This document shows, piece after piece, positions 48,173 to 57,092 of a stretch of 64,000 nt of DNA; position 1 is the first letter of the stretch; each line of letters opens with the position of its first letter. The stretch is taken from positions 186,001 to 250,000 of the forward strand of contig JBGAVD010000001.1 of the NCBI GenBank assembly GCA_044228285.1, read 5' to 3'. This DNA comes from JBBATK01 sp044228285. GTDB taxonomy: Bacteria; Bacteroidota; Ignavibacteria; Kapaibacteriales; NICIL-2. The position numbers and the translations under genes were made by a program. Below the pieces are notes generated by a model. The model was not told the DNA's origin. It searched no databases and saw only the letters and a list, made by a program, of their open reading frames with translations.

Positions 48173-50723
48173 TGTGCTCAGATGTAGTAGTTGCGTCCTC
48201 GGCATCCTCAAAAATCCTGCTTTTGTATTTGTTATAGAGAAATGAAATAACAAGGAGAAGCAATCCTAATGCAATAAACGCTACAGTCTTCGCCATAGCC
48301 CCAAGCTCATTGAGATCGTACACAAAGAGCTTGATGAGAGTGACGAAGAATAACGCGATAGCAATGAGACGCTGCACTTTGTCTTTACGTTGAATACCAA
48401 CACCAATCAATACTAAAGAATAACTACCCCAAAGTATGCTCATGGCACTCCGATCCGCATTTGAAAAATGCCAGAGGTTTAACCAATGTAAGAGCTCATT
48501 GCTGAGGACGGCGATTGCCGTGATGTGAGCGAGAATAACTGCAAGTCGCCTATAGTGTACTTCCATCGGTCTTGAGAGTCGTAGAAAGAACCATAACAAA
48601 CCTGCAGTCAAAACAAAACTCAAGTATCGATAGCTTAGTTGACCGTTGAAGATAGCGGTGTCTCCGCCTCCGTTCTCGGCAGCGGAGATGTATGTTGATG
48701 TTAAGGCTGAACAAAGCGACAATCCACCAACGAGCATCGCAAGAAGTGCTAGAACTGAGAGAGCAACGAGGAAACTCCGCACGCGTATGGTGAATGTAGA
48801 GCGCTCCGCCACTGCAAGGAGCGCTATGACAAATGCAAGCGAATAGTTGATGAGTTGTAAAGACCAAATGTGTAGCAACGCCACATTCGACACTATTGAT
48901 ACTTGCATGACGCTATCCCACCATTGCTGGTAATAGCCATCAATCTGCACATAGAAAGTGCCATATACGACAATCGCGAGAAATGTAGATGCTGCAGCAA
49001 TCGTGAAGGATCGTCGTTGCACTGCTTGCACATCGAGATCGATCTTACCGCTGCGAATGCACTGTATAAGCCAAGCGGTGAGTGCAGCTATCACCAGAAT
49101 CATGCTGAGAAAAGCACCATTGACGAAAGGAGGAATCTGGCTGAGGATTATTGATTCACTGTTATAGCTATAGCTACTTCGAAAGAGCTGAGATTGAATC
49201 TGCCAGTCCTTGATGACGCTGATGACAGCGATGAACATGATGAGAACCGCAATGCTCTCTGCATGTCGAGCCTTTTGTCGTGTACCAATACTATACACCG
49301 CTAAGCCCTCAACGGCCCAGGCTACGCTAATCCAAGAGCCATGAAGCTGAACGGGTATGGCGATCGTGATAAAGAAGAGCACGAAGGAGCCAATGGTTGC
49401 TATCAGACTCGAACTTGCATTCTGTGCACGATAGACTCTAAACAAGACCGCAAAATGGACGAGTGCATTTGCGAGAGTAAAGAGTCCTTGATACGCACGC
49501 AGCGGCTCGAAGAGCGAAAGCAAATGCATGCCAACAGCATACGCAGTAAGAGTGTTGAAGGCATAGAGGAGCAAGGATGCATGACGATACTGGGATGTCC
49601 CTTGCTGTCGATACAATCCCATAATCGCGGCATACAGCTCAGCAAAGAACACAGTAGCAAAAACACAGGCTGCGGAGAAGTGATCGAAGACTGCAGCAGT
49701 GTTGTCGTACCAACTGAGGTACATTAACCACGTCAATATCACCGCAAGCGCAGTAACCGCAGGCCAGAATCGTTTCCAGGCAACAAAGAGAATGCCTGCG
49801 TTGATGATGGTCATGTAGCTGAAGAGAATTTCCACGCGACCGGATCCATCGCTCAGCAGTATCGGAACCGCGTACGCTCCAACTAAACCGATGATGGCTA
49901 TTACTTGTCGTTGGTATTGCATTGCTGCCACCACCGTGTACAAAGTAAACAGAACCATCAGGCCAAAAGCGAGAGCCTGAGGCATCAGGGCATAAAACGA
50001 GTACGCAGCAAAGGTGATGAAATAGAGGATTGCCATAGCGCCACTCAGAAGCACAGCACTAAAGGCTTCGTAGCGTTCTTTCAGACGACCTGCCATAACG
50101 AAGAAGCCTGCTCCAAGGAGGTACCCAAGGATGATTCGCGTTAGGGGAGAGATGAGCTCATGGTCAATGGCGTACTTCGCGCCTATACCCACTCCAAGAA
50201 CCGTGATGATGATACCGATTTTGTTGATGAGGTTCTCGCCAACAAACTTTTCTAGGTTCAAACCCGCGCCAGGTGCTTTGAACACCTTGCTTGCGGTCTG
50301 TTTTGTAGTTGGTTGACCCGGCATATCTGTCAACTTGGGCGGAGAAGAAGGACTTTGAGCGGCTCCTCCAGCGCTGCGTGCAACCGGAGCTGCAGCTTCG
50401 TGTTGCTTCCTGTGTGCGAACTCAGCACTCGACTTCACGAGTGAATCGAAGGCCGAAATAGCGGGTTGAGAGCTGGCTGGCGGTGCAGGCAGAGCGGCTT
50501 GGTTTGTGTCCGACGATGTTTTGTCAGGTTGCGTAGGAGTCGAATCAAGAGAAGAATGCTCTTGGCTAGCCAGAGGAGCATTGTTGGACGTCGAACTCTG
50601 AATAAGTGCCATCACCTGTGTTCGAAGCAGACGTAGTTCCTCTCCTTCGGCGGCATGGCGTTGCTCCATAGCAGATAGTTGTGCTATGAACCTGCCCAAC
50701 TCGTTTGAATCAACTGTTGCCAT
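48135..50723 (-). CDS. DUF2339 multi-pass membrane protein
   Basis: An 862-residue protein. A coiled-coil (about 5-45) and a Ser/Gln/Ala-rich linker (45-150) precede ENLINKIGIIITVLGVGIGAKYAIDHELISP, the DUF2339 hallmark, and then more than twenty predicted membrane helices. The ATG at 50723 has GGAGG seven bases upstream and is preferred over one 17 codons earlier. The downstream DUF3999 gene overlaps. It is divergent from mutS. Function is unknown. Confidence 0.9.
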   Translation of the reverse strand: MATVDSNELGRFIAQLSAMEQRHAAEGEELRLLRTQVMALIQSSTSNNAPLASQEHSSLDSTPTQPDKTSSDTNQAALPAPPASSQPAISAFDSLVKSSAEFAHRKQHEAAAPVARSAGGAAQSPSSPPKLTDMPGQPTTKQTASKVFKAPGAGLNLEKFVGENLINKIGIIITVLGVGIGAKYAIDHELISPLTRIILGYLLGAGFFVMAGRLKERYEAFSAVLLSGAMAILYFITFAAYSFYALMPQALAFGLMVLFTLYTVVAAMQYQRQVIAIIGLVGAYAVPILLSDGSGRVEILFSYMTIINAGILFVAWKRFWPAVTALAVILTWLMYLSWYDNTAAVFDHFSAACVFATVFFAELYAAIMGLYRQQGTSQYRHASLLLYAFNTLTAYAVGMHLLSLFEPLRAYQGLFTLANALVHFAVLFRVYRAQNASSSLIATIGSFVLFFITIAIPVQLHGSWISVAWAVEGLAVYSIGTRQKARHAESIAVLIMFIAVISVIKDWQIQSQLFRSSYSYNSESIILSQIPPFVNGAFLSMILVIAALTAWLIQCIRSGKIDLDVQAVQRRSFTIAAASTFLAIVVYGTFYVQIDGYYQQWWDSVMQVSIVSNVALLHIWSLQLINYSLAFVIALLAVAERSTFTIRVRSFLVALSVLALLAMLVGGLSLCSALTSTYISAAENGGGDTAIFNGQLSYRYLSFVLTAGLLWFFLRLSRPMEVHYRRLAVILAHITAIAVLSNELLHWLNLWHFSNADRSAMSILWGSYSLVLIGVGIQRKDKVQRLIAIALFFVTLIKLFVYDLNELGAMAKTVAFIALGLLLLVISFLYNKYKSRIFEDAEDATTTSEHNEKADAQSSTEL

Positions 50724-50890
50724 CCATGCGCCTCCAAATATGAAGTTCTGCGCAAAATACAGATTTGAGCTCATAAGATTTCAGGCTATCTGCACGGGAG
50801 GTCGTCATGAGCTTCGGGCAGGGCGCATCCTTCGACTACCTGTGCATATCTCAGCCACGCTACAAGCGCCCCGCAGGCTATTTTCGCAGC

Positions 50891-53539
50891 ATGGCAAAGG
50901 ACAAAGAAACGCCGCTCATGCGGCAATACAATCAGATAAAGGCTAAACACCCTGATACGGTGCTCCTGTTTCGTCTTGGGGACTTTTTTGAGACCTTTGG
51001 TGATGACGCAGTGACGACTGCCAAGGTCTGCGGCATCACGCTCACGAAACGTAATAACGGTGCTGGTGCCGACATGCCGTTAGCAGGCTTCCCGCACCAC
51101 CAACTCGATGCCTATTTGCCAAAAATTGTGCGCGCAGGATATCGCGTTGCTGTCTGCGAACAGATGGAAGATCCAAAACTCGCTCGCGGCATTGTGAAGC
51201 GAGATGTTGTTGAGGTCGTGACGCCAGGAGTTGCGATGTACGACAAACTTCTTGACTCACGCCGGAACACGTACATCGCTTCGATTTGCCTCCAACACCA
51301 GAAGACTGGACCAGCTCGCGCAGCATTGTCTTATGCCGATGCATCAACTGCCGAGTTTCAGTGCTGCGAACTCGCAGTTGAAGAACTTCCTGCTCTGCTT
51401 GAGAGCTTAGCTCCAGCAGAAGTCTTGGTGATGAAGTCACAACTTCAAGAATTGTCTCCCCTGATCGACAAGCTCCCGCACAAGCCATCGATTAGCCGAG
51501 TGGAGGACTGGATGTTTGAAGAGCACTTTGGTCGTGAAACTTTAGTACGACAGCTCCGCACGCAGAATCTCAAAGGCTTTGGTGTGGATCATTTAGATCT
51601 GGCAGTGACCGCCGCGGGTGCTTTGCTGCACTACATCTCTGAAACACAACAAGGTCGCATTGCACATTTTAGTTCACTACGAGTCTATGATGCAGGCGAG
51701 TATATGTCGCTCGATGCAGCCACTCGCCGCAATCTTGAGATTACCTCTTCAATGCATGAGCAAGATGCATCCCTAGTGGCTGTGCTGGATGATAGTCTCA
51801 GCGCGATGGGTGGTCGATTGTTACGCGCATGGCTCATGCGACCGTTGCGCTCAGCAGAGCGCATTAGCAATCGACTGAGTGTGGTGCAAGACTTCGTCGA
51901 GCACACTGAGTTATTGTCGTCACTTCGTGCTGCTCTCAAGCCCATCTCGGACCTTGAACGTTTGATTTCGAAAGTCTGTACGCAACGCGCAACAACACGC
52001 GATGTTCAAGCCATACGTGCTTCACTGAATATGATTCCGCAGATCAAGAAATTGGTGCAGGCAGACAGCTCTAAGGGCTTCCAATCTCTCGTGGCGTCGC
52101 TTGAAACGCTCAGTGATCTGGTTGCAAAGATCTCTGCAGCTCTGCTCGACGAGCCTTCGCTCACCTTCGGTAGTGGTGCGATTTTTCGTCAGGGCTATCA
52201 TGCTGAGCTCGATGAGATTCGCGAAGCAATGTACTCTGGAAAGAATTGGATTCATGCCTATCAGGAAGAACTCCGTGAAAGCAGTGGTATTAGTAGTCTG
52301 AAAGTGAGTTTTAATAACGTGTTTGGATACTACATCGAGATATCAAACACTCATAAGAACCGTGTTCCCGCAAGCTTTGATCGCAAGCAGACCTTGGCCA
52401 ATGCAGAGCGCTACATTACTCCTGAACTCAAAGAGATTGAAACGAAGATCCTGCACGCGGAAGAGAAAATCGGAAGCTTGGAGCAGAAGCTCTTTTCTGA
52501 TTTGAGAGCAATGGTTGCTGAGTCTGCTGTGGCCATACAAGCTAATGCCCACATTATCGCCACACTTGATTGTCTGCAGTCCTTTGCCACTGTTGCTATC
52601 CGCAATGAGTATTGCAAGCCCGAGTTGGCAGACGATGGGGTGTTGGATATTGTTGATGGACGACATCCAGTAGTTGAGAAACTTCTGCCACCGGGCACTC
52701 CGTATGTAGCGAATTCAACACGACTAGATACGACTGATCAACAGGTGCATATCATCACCGGACCAAACATGGCGGGGAAGTCCTGCTATCTTCGACAAGT
52801 TGGACTTATTGTGCTGCTTACGCACATTGGAAGCTATGTGCCTGCTCGTAGCGCGAAAGTAGCGCTCTGTGATCGGGTCTTTACCAGAGTTGGTGCGCAT
52901 GATAACATTGCCTCGGGCGAGAGTACCTTTCTTGTTGAAATGCAAGAAGCGGCGAACATCCTGAACAATGCCACGAAGAATAGTTTGATACTACTCGACG
53001 AAGTGGGCCGCGGAACGGCAACCTTCGACGGCATCAGCATTGCTTGGTCTATTGTGGAATATCTTCATGATCGTTGCGGTGCAAAAACTCTTTTTGCTAC
53101 GCATTATCACGAACTCAACGATCTGGCTGAACTCTTTCCACGCATACATAACTACAATGTTGAAGTGCAAGAGGTGGGGAATTCAGTGATCTTTAGTCGA
53201 CGAGTTTTACCTGGCTCAACCGATCACTCCTTTGGAATTCACGTGGCTCAGATGGCCGGTTTGCCCAAAGAGGTGACCAACAGAGCGCGACAAATCATGT
53301 CAACTCTGGAAAACAACAATCAGAATCTCTTAGATGGAAGTTCGGCTCACTCCTTGCGACGTGTGCGTTCAACCTCAACTAGCGCCATAACTCGCGAAGA
53401 GCACGAGCATCAAATGACTTTGTTTGAACTACGCGACGACAGTTTGCGCTCTGAACTGAGCGAAGTGGATGTGAATTCGATGACGCCGGTTCAGGCTTTG
53501 CAGCAGTTGTCAGAACTCGTCGAAAAAGCAAAAAAATAG
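50891..53539 (+). CDS. mutS: DNA mismatch repair protein MutS
   Basis: An 882-residue MutS1 ATPase that recognises mismatches and recruits MutL. The mismatch-reading wedge is GDFFETF (Phe32-x-Glu34). The Walker A is GPNMAGKS at about 624-631, followed by the SGESTFLVEM signature, Walker B LLDEVGRGTATFDG, and FATHYHEL. The C-terminal helices LSEVDVNSMTPVQALQQL end the protein as in other MutS. The ATG at 50891 matches the family start; an open frame extends 28 codons further up without support. Confidence 0.98.
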   Translation: MAKDKETPLMRQYNQIKAKHPDTVLLFRLGDFFETFGDDAVTTAKVCGITLTKRNNGAGADMPLAGFPHHQLDAYLPKIVRAGYRVAVCEQMEDPKLARGIVKRDVVEVVTPGVAMYDKLLDSRRNTYIASICLQHQKTGPARAALSYADASTAEFQCCELAVEELPALLESLAPAEVLVMKSQLQELSPLIDKLPHKPSISRVEDWMFEEHFGRETLVRQLRTQNLKGFGVDHLDLAVTAAGALLHYISETQQGRIAHFSSLRVYDAGEYMSLDAATRRNLEITSSMHEQDASLVAVLDDSLSAMGGRLLRAWLMRPLRSAERISNRLSVVQDFVEHTELLSSLRAALKPISDLERLISKVCTQRATTRDVQAIRASLNMIPQIKKLVQADSSKGFQSLVASLETLSDLVAKISAALLDEPSLTFGSGAIFRQGYHAELDEIREAMYSGKNWIHAYQEELRESSGISSLKVSFNNVFGYYIEISNTHKNRVPASFDRKQTLANAERYITPELKEIETKILHAEEKIGSLEQKLFSDLRAMVAESAVAIQANAHIIATLDCLQSFATVAIRNEYCKPELADDGVLDIVDGRHPVVEKLLPPGTPYVANSTRLDTTDQQVHIITGPNMAGKSCYLRQVGLIVLLTHIGSYVPARSAKVALCDRVFTRVGAHDNIASGESTFLVEMQEAANILNNATKNSLILLDEVGRGTATFDGISIAWSIVEYLHDRCGAKTLFATHYHELNDLAELFPRIHNYNVEVQEVGNSVIFSRRVLPGSTDHSFGIHVAQMAGLPKEVTNRARQIMSTLENNNQNLLDGSSAHSLRRVRSTSTSAITREEHEHQMTLFELRDDSLRSELSEVDVNSMTPVQALQQLSELVEKAKK

Positions 53540-53654
53540 GCTAAGAATCTGCGTTGAGGCCTTCGGAGAGAATTTTTTCCCTCGCTTTCAGCTCCAATTG
53601 CGAAATTCGCAGGTCAAATCCACTGAATACGACACCAACGACCATCGAGGAACT

Positions 53655-54035
53655 ATGAATTTTCCTGATAATCTGAAATACACTGCTGATCACGAATGGA
53701 TCCGCGTAGAAGGTACTACTGGCTGGATCGGCGTCACGGATCACGCTCAAGGCGAACTTGGCGATGTTGTGTACATTGATATTGCCGACGGCTTAGACAG
53801 CATCACCAAAGGCGAGAGCTTTGGAACCATTGAAGCAGTGAAGACCGTTGCAGATTTATTCGCACCCTGTAATGCTAAGGTTCTCGAAGTGAATCGTGCT
53901 CTGAATGATTCCCCAGAGAAGGTAAACCAAGAACCCTATACAGAAGGCTGGATCATTAAAGTTGAACTCACGAATCCATCAGAGCTCGACGAGCTTATGG
54001 ATGTGAATGCATACAAGGCAACAATCGGACACTAA
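53655..54035 (+). CDS. gcvH: Glycine cleavage system H protein
   Basis: The 126-residue lipoyl carrier shuttles the methylamine group between the P, T and L proteins. The lipoylated lysine is Lys63 in GTIEAVKTVADLF. YTADHEWI at the start and the Gly-Trp-Ile-ile strand near 115 are standard. GAGG precedes the ATG at 53655. No gcvT, gcvP or lipoate gene is adjacent in this window. Confidence 0.97.
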   Translation: MNFPDNLKYTADHEWIRVEGTTGWIGVTDHAQGELGDVVYIDIADGLDSITKGESFGTIEAVKTVADLFAPCNAKVLEVNRALNDSPEKVNQEPYTEGWIIKVELTNPSELDELMDVNAYKATIGH

Positions 54036-54208
54036 GCTTCGCCCTGTGTTCGTCGTAACCAATGAACATTGACAGCGCCGCTCGACTTTGTGGTTGATGC
54101 GACGCTTGTCAACGCGACTGTTGGTCGCGCGATTTCCATTCATTTTTTCTACTTGCAGGCCTAAGGGACGGAGTTATTCGTCCCTTTCGTCTATCTACTC
54201 ACTTCTTC

Positions 54209-54514
54209 ATGGCATTCACGCGTTCAAAGACAGTTGTCTGGCTCATCGCCTCGCAGTTGGCTTCGCTACTCTCTCTCATGCTGTGGCTTAGCCTCTACTC
54301 TCTAATCTCGCGATCGGGCGTGGGCTTGGACACAGCCGGTCCGCTGTTTATCCTCTACCCAGCTTTCCCCATGGCTCTCAGCATCTTCGCTTGGATTGCC
54401 TTTTTTTTGCGTCGCTATAGGGCAGCGATAATCAGCTCTCTCGTACCAGCAATTGTTGCAACTTTGCTGATGTCATATTACTTTGTTATTGGACTTGCTC
54501 AACACACTCACTGA
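54209..54514 (+). CDS. Small membrane protein, unknown
   Basis: A 101-residue protein with three hydrophobic segments (about 9-33, 44-67 and 73-96). No family is recognised. It is separated by only 3 bp from the next membrane protein gene, and the two are probably a two-gene unit. The role is unknown. Confidence 0.65.
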   Translation: MAFTRSKTVVWLIASQLASLLSLMLWLSLYSLISRSGVGLDTAGPLFILYPAFPMALSIFAWIAFFLRRYRAAIISSLVPAIVATLLMSYYFVIGLAQHTH

Positions 54515-54517
54515 ACC

Positions 54518-54937
54518 ATGATCGACTTTCTACATACCTTCCACGCACACAACCGCTTCCTCATGCTCGCCTTTGCGCTCGCTTGCTGCATCAAGTTGTT
54601 GATGAACATTTTTGGCAAGAAGGATTTTTCGAAGGGCGATGCCACCCTTCTTCGTTTCTACGCCATCGTGTTCACTATTCAGTTTGCGGTTGGTCTGGTG
54701 CTCTTCGTGAACATGGGCTCTATGAGTGGATGGGATATGTCGCTGATGCGTCTGCAATTCGAACACGCCACCATCATGATCATTGCCTTAGGTTTAAGTC
54801 ATGCTACTGCTGGTGTTAAACGCAAAGATCCTGCAGTTCGATCCAGTCGTGCTTTGATCTTCGTGCTACTCTCTATGCTCCTCATCCTCGTTGGTGTAGG
54901 GCGTCTTAAAGGATTTGGATACTGGATGGCTCTCTAG
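54518..54937 (+). CDS. Four-helix membrane protein, unknown
   Basis: A 139-residue protein with four membrane helices and histidines near helix ends: HTFHAHNRF at the start and QFEHATIMIIALGLSHATAG in helix 3. Similar Bacteroidota proteins are sometimes labelled cytochrome b-like, and the spaced histidines could hold heme, but this is a guess. It is coupled to the preceding gene by a 3-bp gap. Confidence 0.7.
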   Translation: MIDFLHTFHAHNRFLMLAFALACCIKLLMNIFGKKDFSKGDATLLRFYAIVFTIQFAVGLVLFVNMGSMSGWDMSLMRLQFEHATIMIIALGLSHATAGVKRKDPAVRSSRALIFVLLSMLLILVGVGRLKGFGYWMAL

Positions 54938-55271
54938 TCACAGACTACTCTAACTATTGGGTTGGGTGTTTCCTGTCGCTGCTTTTGAGACTCTGAGTCT
55001 CGCTTTACTAGACTCTACCTTCTTCATGCGACTTCTTCTTCATGGTCCATGCTGCTTCGCAGCATATGGCCCTGTACTCGCGCAGGCGAGCTGACCCGCA
55101 TTTCCTTTTTCTGTCAACTGCGTCCAATAGCTTCTGTCCAGATCGCTGAAGAAGAGAGCTGTCCTTCGATTGTTAACGATCAATACTCTGTTTCATTCGA
55201 GTAGCTACGCAGTGTAGCTTGAGTGCGATCAGTTGCCTTAATCAGGTGCAACAACCGACAATGTCCTTTGC
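54938..55271. other. Intergenic with hairpins
   Basis: About 330 bases. GAGACT-CTG-AGTCTC at 54987-55001 and CTCGC-GCAG-GCGAG near 55078 are small hairpins, and 55050-55066 is the dispersed TTC-loop element. No gene is supported. Confidence 0.55.
55050..55066. repeat. Intergenic hairpin, TTC-loop type
   Basis: ATGCTGC-TTC-GCAGCAT, 7-bp stem, preceded by CTTCATGGTCC and followed some 35 bp later by CCGCATTTC, as at 31220. Confidence 0.6.
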
Positions 55272-56894
55272 TTAACTCTTCCGTGAGAACGTTGCCAATC
55301 GCATACAAATGAGATCTTGGAGATTACGTGCGAGAGCCTCTGGAGCGGTAAAGTTGTTGATCATGATGGCAAAGCAAAGCGTCTCACCATCTCGCGAGCT
55401 TACATAGCCAGCAAGGGTGCACACGTTGTTAAGAGAGCCGGTTTTCGCCTTGACACGTTTTTCTGCAAGTGTTCCAACAGTTCTGTTGCGCATAGTACCC
55501 GACTCTCCGGGCACAGCGAGCGATGCCTCGAACTCTTGTCGTATCTCACTTTTATGTACCGCCCACAAGAGTTGGGCTAATTGTTGGGGCGAGCATAAGT
55601 TAAGCCGCGACAAACCGCTTCCGTCTTCCATCTGAAAATCGTCGTGCTGTATTCCCAATCGTGTGATGTACTTTTTCACCGACTCAATGCCGGCATCAAA
55701 ACTTCCTACACCACTGCTTTCTTTGCCAAGGGTTTTCAGCAAGCTCTCCGCACAAAGATTGTGAGAGTGAGTGTTCACAACGGCGACGATGTCCTGTAAG
55801 CGTGGAGAAACATGCTCACAAAGCGCTTGCATGCCAGCGTACGAGATGCGTTCGTTCCAATTCTCGATATCTAAAAGCAGACCTCGAACTTTTATCTGGT
55901 GATGTTCAAAGGCTTGTTTGAGAATATGCAGGACGAACAGTGAAGGGTTGTCGATCGCCACTCGCAAACTATACGGTGAACTGTTTGAAGCCTTGCCCTC
56001 CAAGGCAATGTGTCCGCGCAGCTCAATGGTATTGGTATTCGCGATACGTACAGGAACGATCTCTGTACCTTCATTAGCATTGCCGGTAGTCAGGTTGTTG
56101 ATGATGCGTACATAACGATAGTCTTGTGCAATAACAATCCTTGGTTGCTCACCTACCATAGAGCCAGGAAACACTTGCACTTCTACACTGTTGTCGCTCG
56201 CTGAGAGTGCGCTAATCTGGGCGGAGTAGGGATATGCCATATCGTCCCAACTCCATCCACTTGCGTAATGTTCTTTGTCAAAATAGGAATCGTCGCCAAT
56301 GATGTTTCCATTGATCGACTTGATGCCGAGCGAGTCGAACTTTGTCATCCAAGTGTCGAAAATTGCCACCACATCAGTCTTGAAAAACTCACTCCAGGTT
56401 GGATCGCCAGAACCTCGAAGAATAACATTCCCTTGAAACTCTCCGCCTGGACTGATCTTGCCATCCAGATACAGTCGTGTGGAATAACGGAACTCTTTAC
56501 CTAAATAATCTAATGCTGCTGATGTGGTGAACAGCTTGAGTGTACTTGCTGGTATGAAGTTTTTTGCATCATTCTCTTTGTAGAGCGTCTCGCCGTTATC
56601 TGCCGACAAAACCGAAACTCCAATCATCGCGTTTGAAAAGTCACGCGACTTCAAGAGACCATCTATATCGTTCTGCAATTCTTTCACCGCAGAGCGCATG
56701 TTCTTACGCTCAGTTCGCATCGTATCTGAATGTGCCGGTGCTGTGAGACTAGGTTGTGCCGCGATAGGTTGCATACAACAAAGCCACGCTAGTGCAAGTA
56801 CGCACTGTGCAAACAATCGGAGGCGCAGAGCAGGTTTTCGCGAATGGTTGACTACGCATGAGAAGCCTATGAACTGGATCGCTGTAGAGAGCAT
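55272..56894 (-). CDS. dacB: D-alanyl-D-alanine carboxypeptidase/endopeptidase (PBP4 family)
   Basis: About 540 residues from the chosen ATG. The serine peptidase S13 motifs are SxxK in PASTLKL (Ser117, Lys120 from this start), SxN in HSHNLCAES, and KTG in VKAKTGSLNN. It should trim or cleave peptidoglycan peptides in the periplasm. A hydrophobic segment (RLFAQCVLALAWLCCMQPIAAQ) acts as signal peptide, but the exact start is unsure; open frame extends further to 57062 or 57089, where sequence looks non-coding. The RdgB-CMD gene lies upstream, so it may be part of that operon. Confidence 0.9.
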   Translation of the reverse strand: MLSTAIQFIGFSCVVNHSRKPALRLRLFAQCVLALAWLCCMQPIAAQPSLTAPAHSDTMRTERKNMRSAVKELQNDIDGLLKSRDFSNAMIGVSVLSADNGETLYKENDAKNFIPASTLKLFTTSAALDYLGKEFRYSTRLYLDGKISPGGEFQGNVILRGSGDPTWSEFFKTDVVAIFDTWMTKFDSLGIKSINGNIIGDDSYFDKEHYASGWSWDDMAYPYSAQISALSASDNSVEVQVFPGSMVGEQPRIVIAQDYRYVRIINNLTTGNANEGTEIVPVRIANTNTIELRGHIALEGKASNSSPYSLRVAIDNPSLFVLHILKQAFEHHQIKVRGLLLDIENWNERISYAGMQALCEHVSPRLQDIVAVVNTHSHNLCAESLLKTLGKESSGVGSFDAGIESVKKYITRLGIQHDDFQMEDGSGLSRLNLCSPQQLAQLLWAVHKSEIRQEFEASLAVPGESGTMRNRTVGTLAEKRVKAKTGSLNNVCTLAGYVSSRDGETLCFAIMINNFTAPEALARNLQDLICMRLATFSRKS

Positions 56895-57092
56895 AGTGCG
56901 TACATGTGCGAGTGATGTCAAGCGTGTTGAGAATGTACCAAAAGTGATCACCGCGCTGAGGCTGCAGAGCTGACACCCAGCTCGACCGAGAGAGCTTATA
57001 AGGCGTACTCTCTTCTCCTGGCTCTGTCCAACATTCAGTATTGACTGCTGTGGTATTGTCATGTTCAGTCTAAACAATGTTCGTAGCAAGTT

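Noticed and set aside
49341..49727. 128-codon frame antisense to the DUF2339 gene
   Set aside because: Lies entirely opposite membrane-helix coding sequence; a shadow frame.
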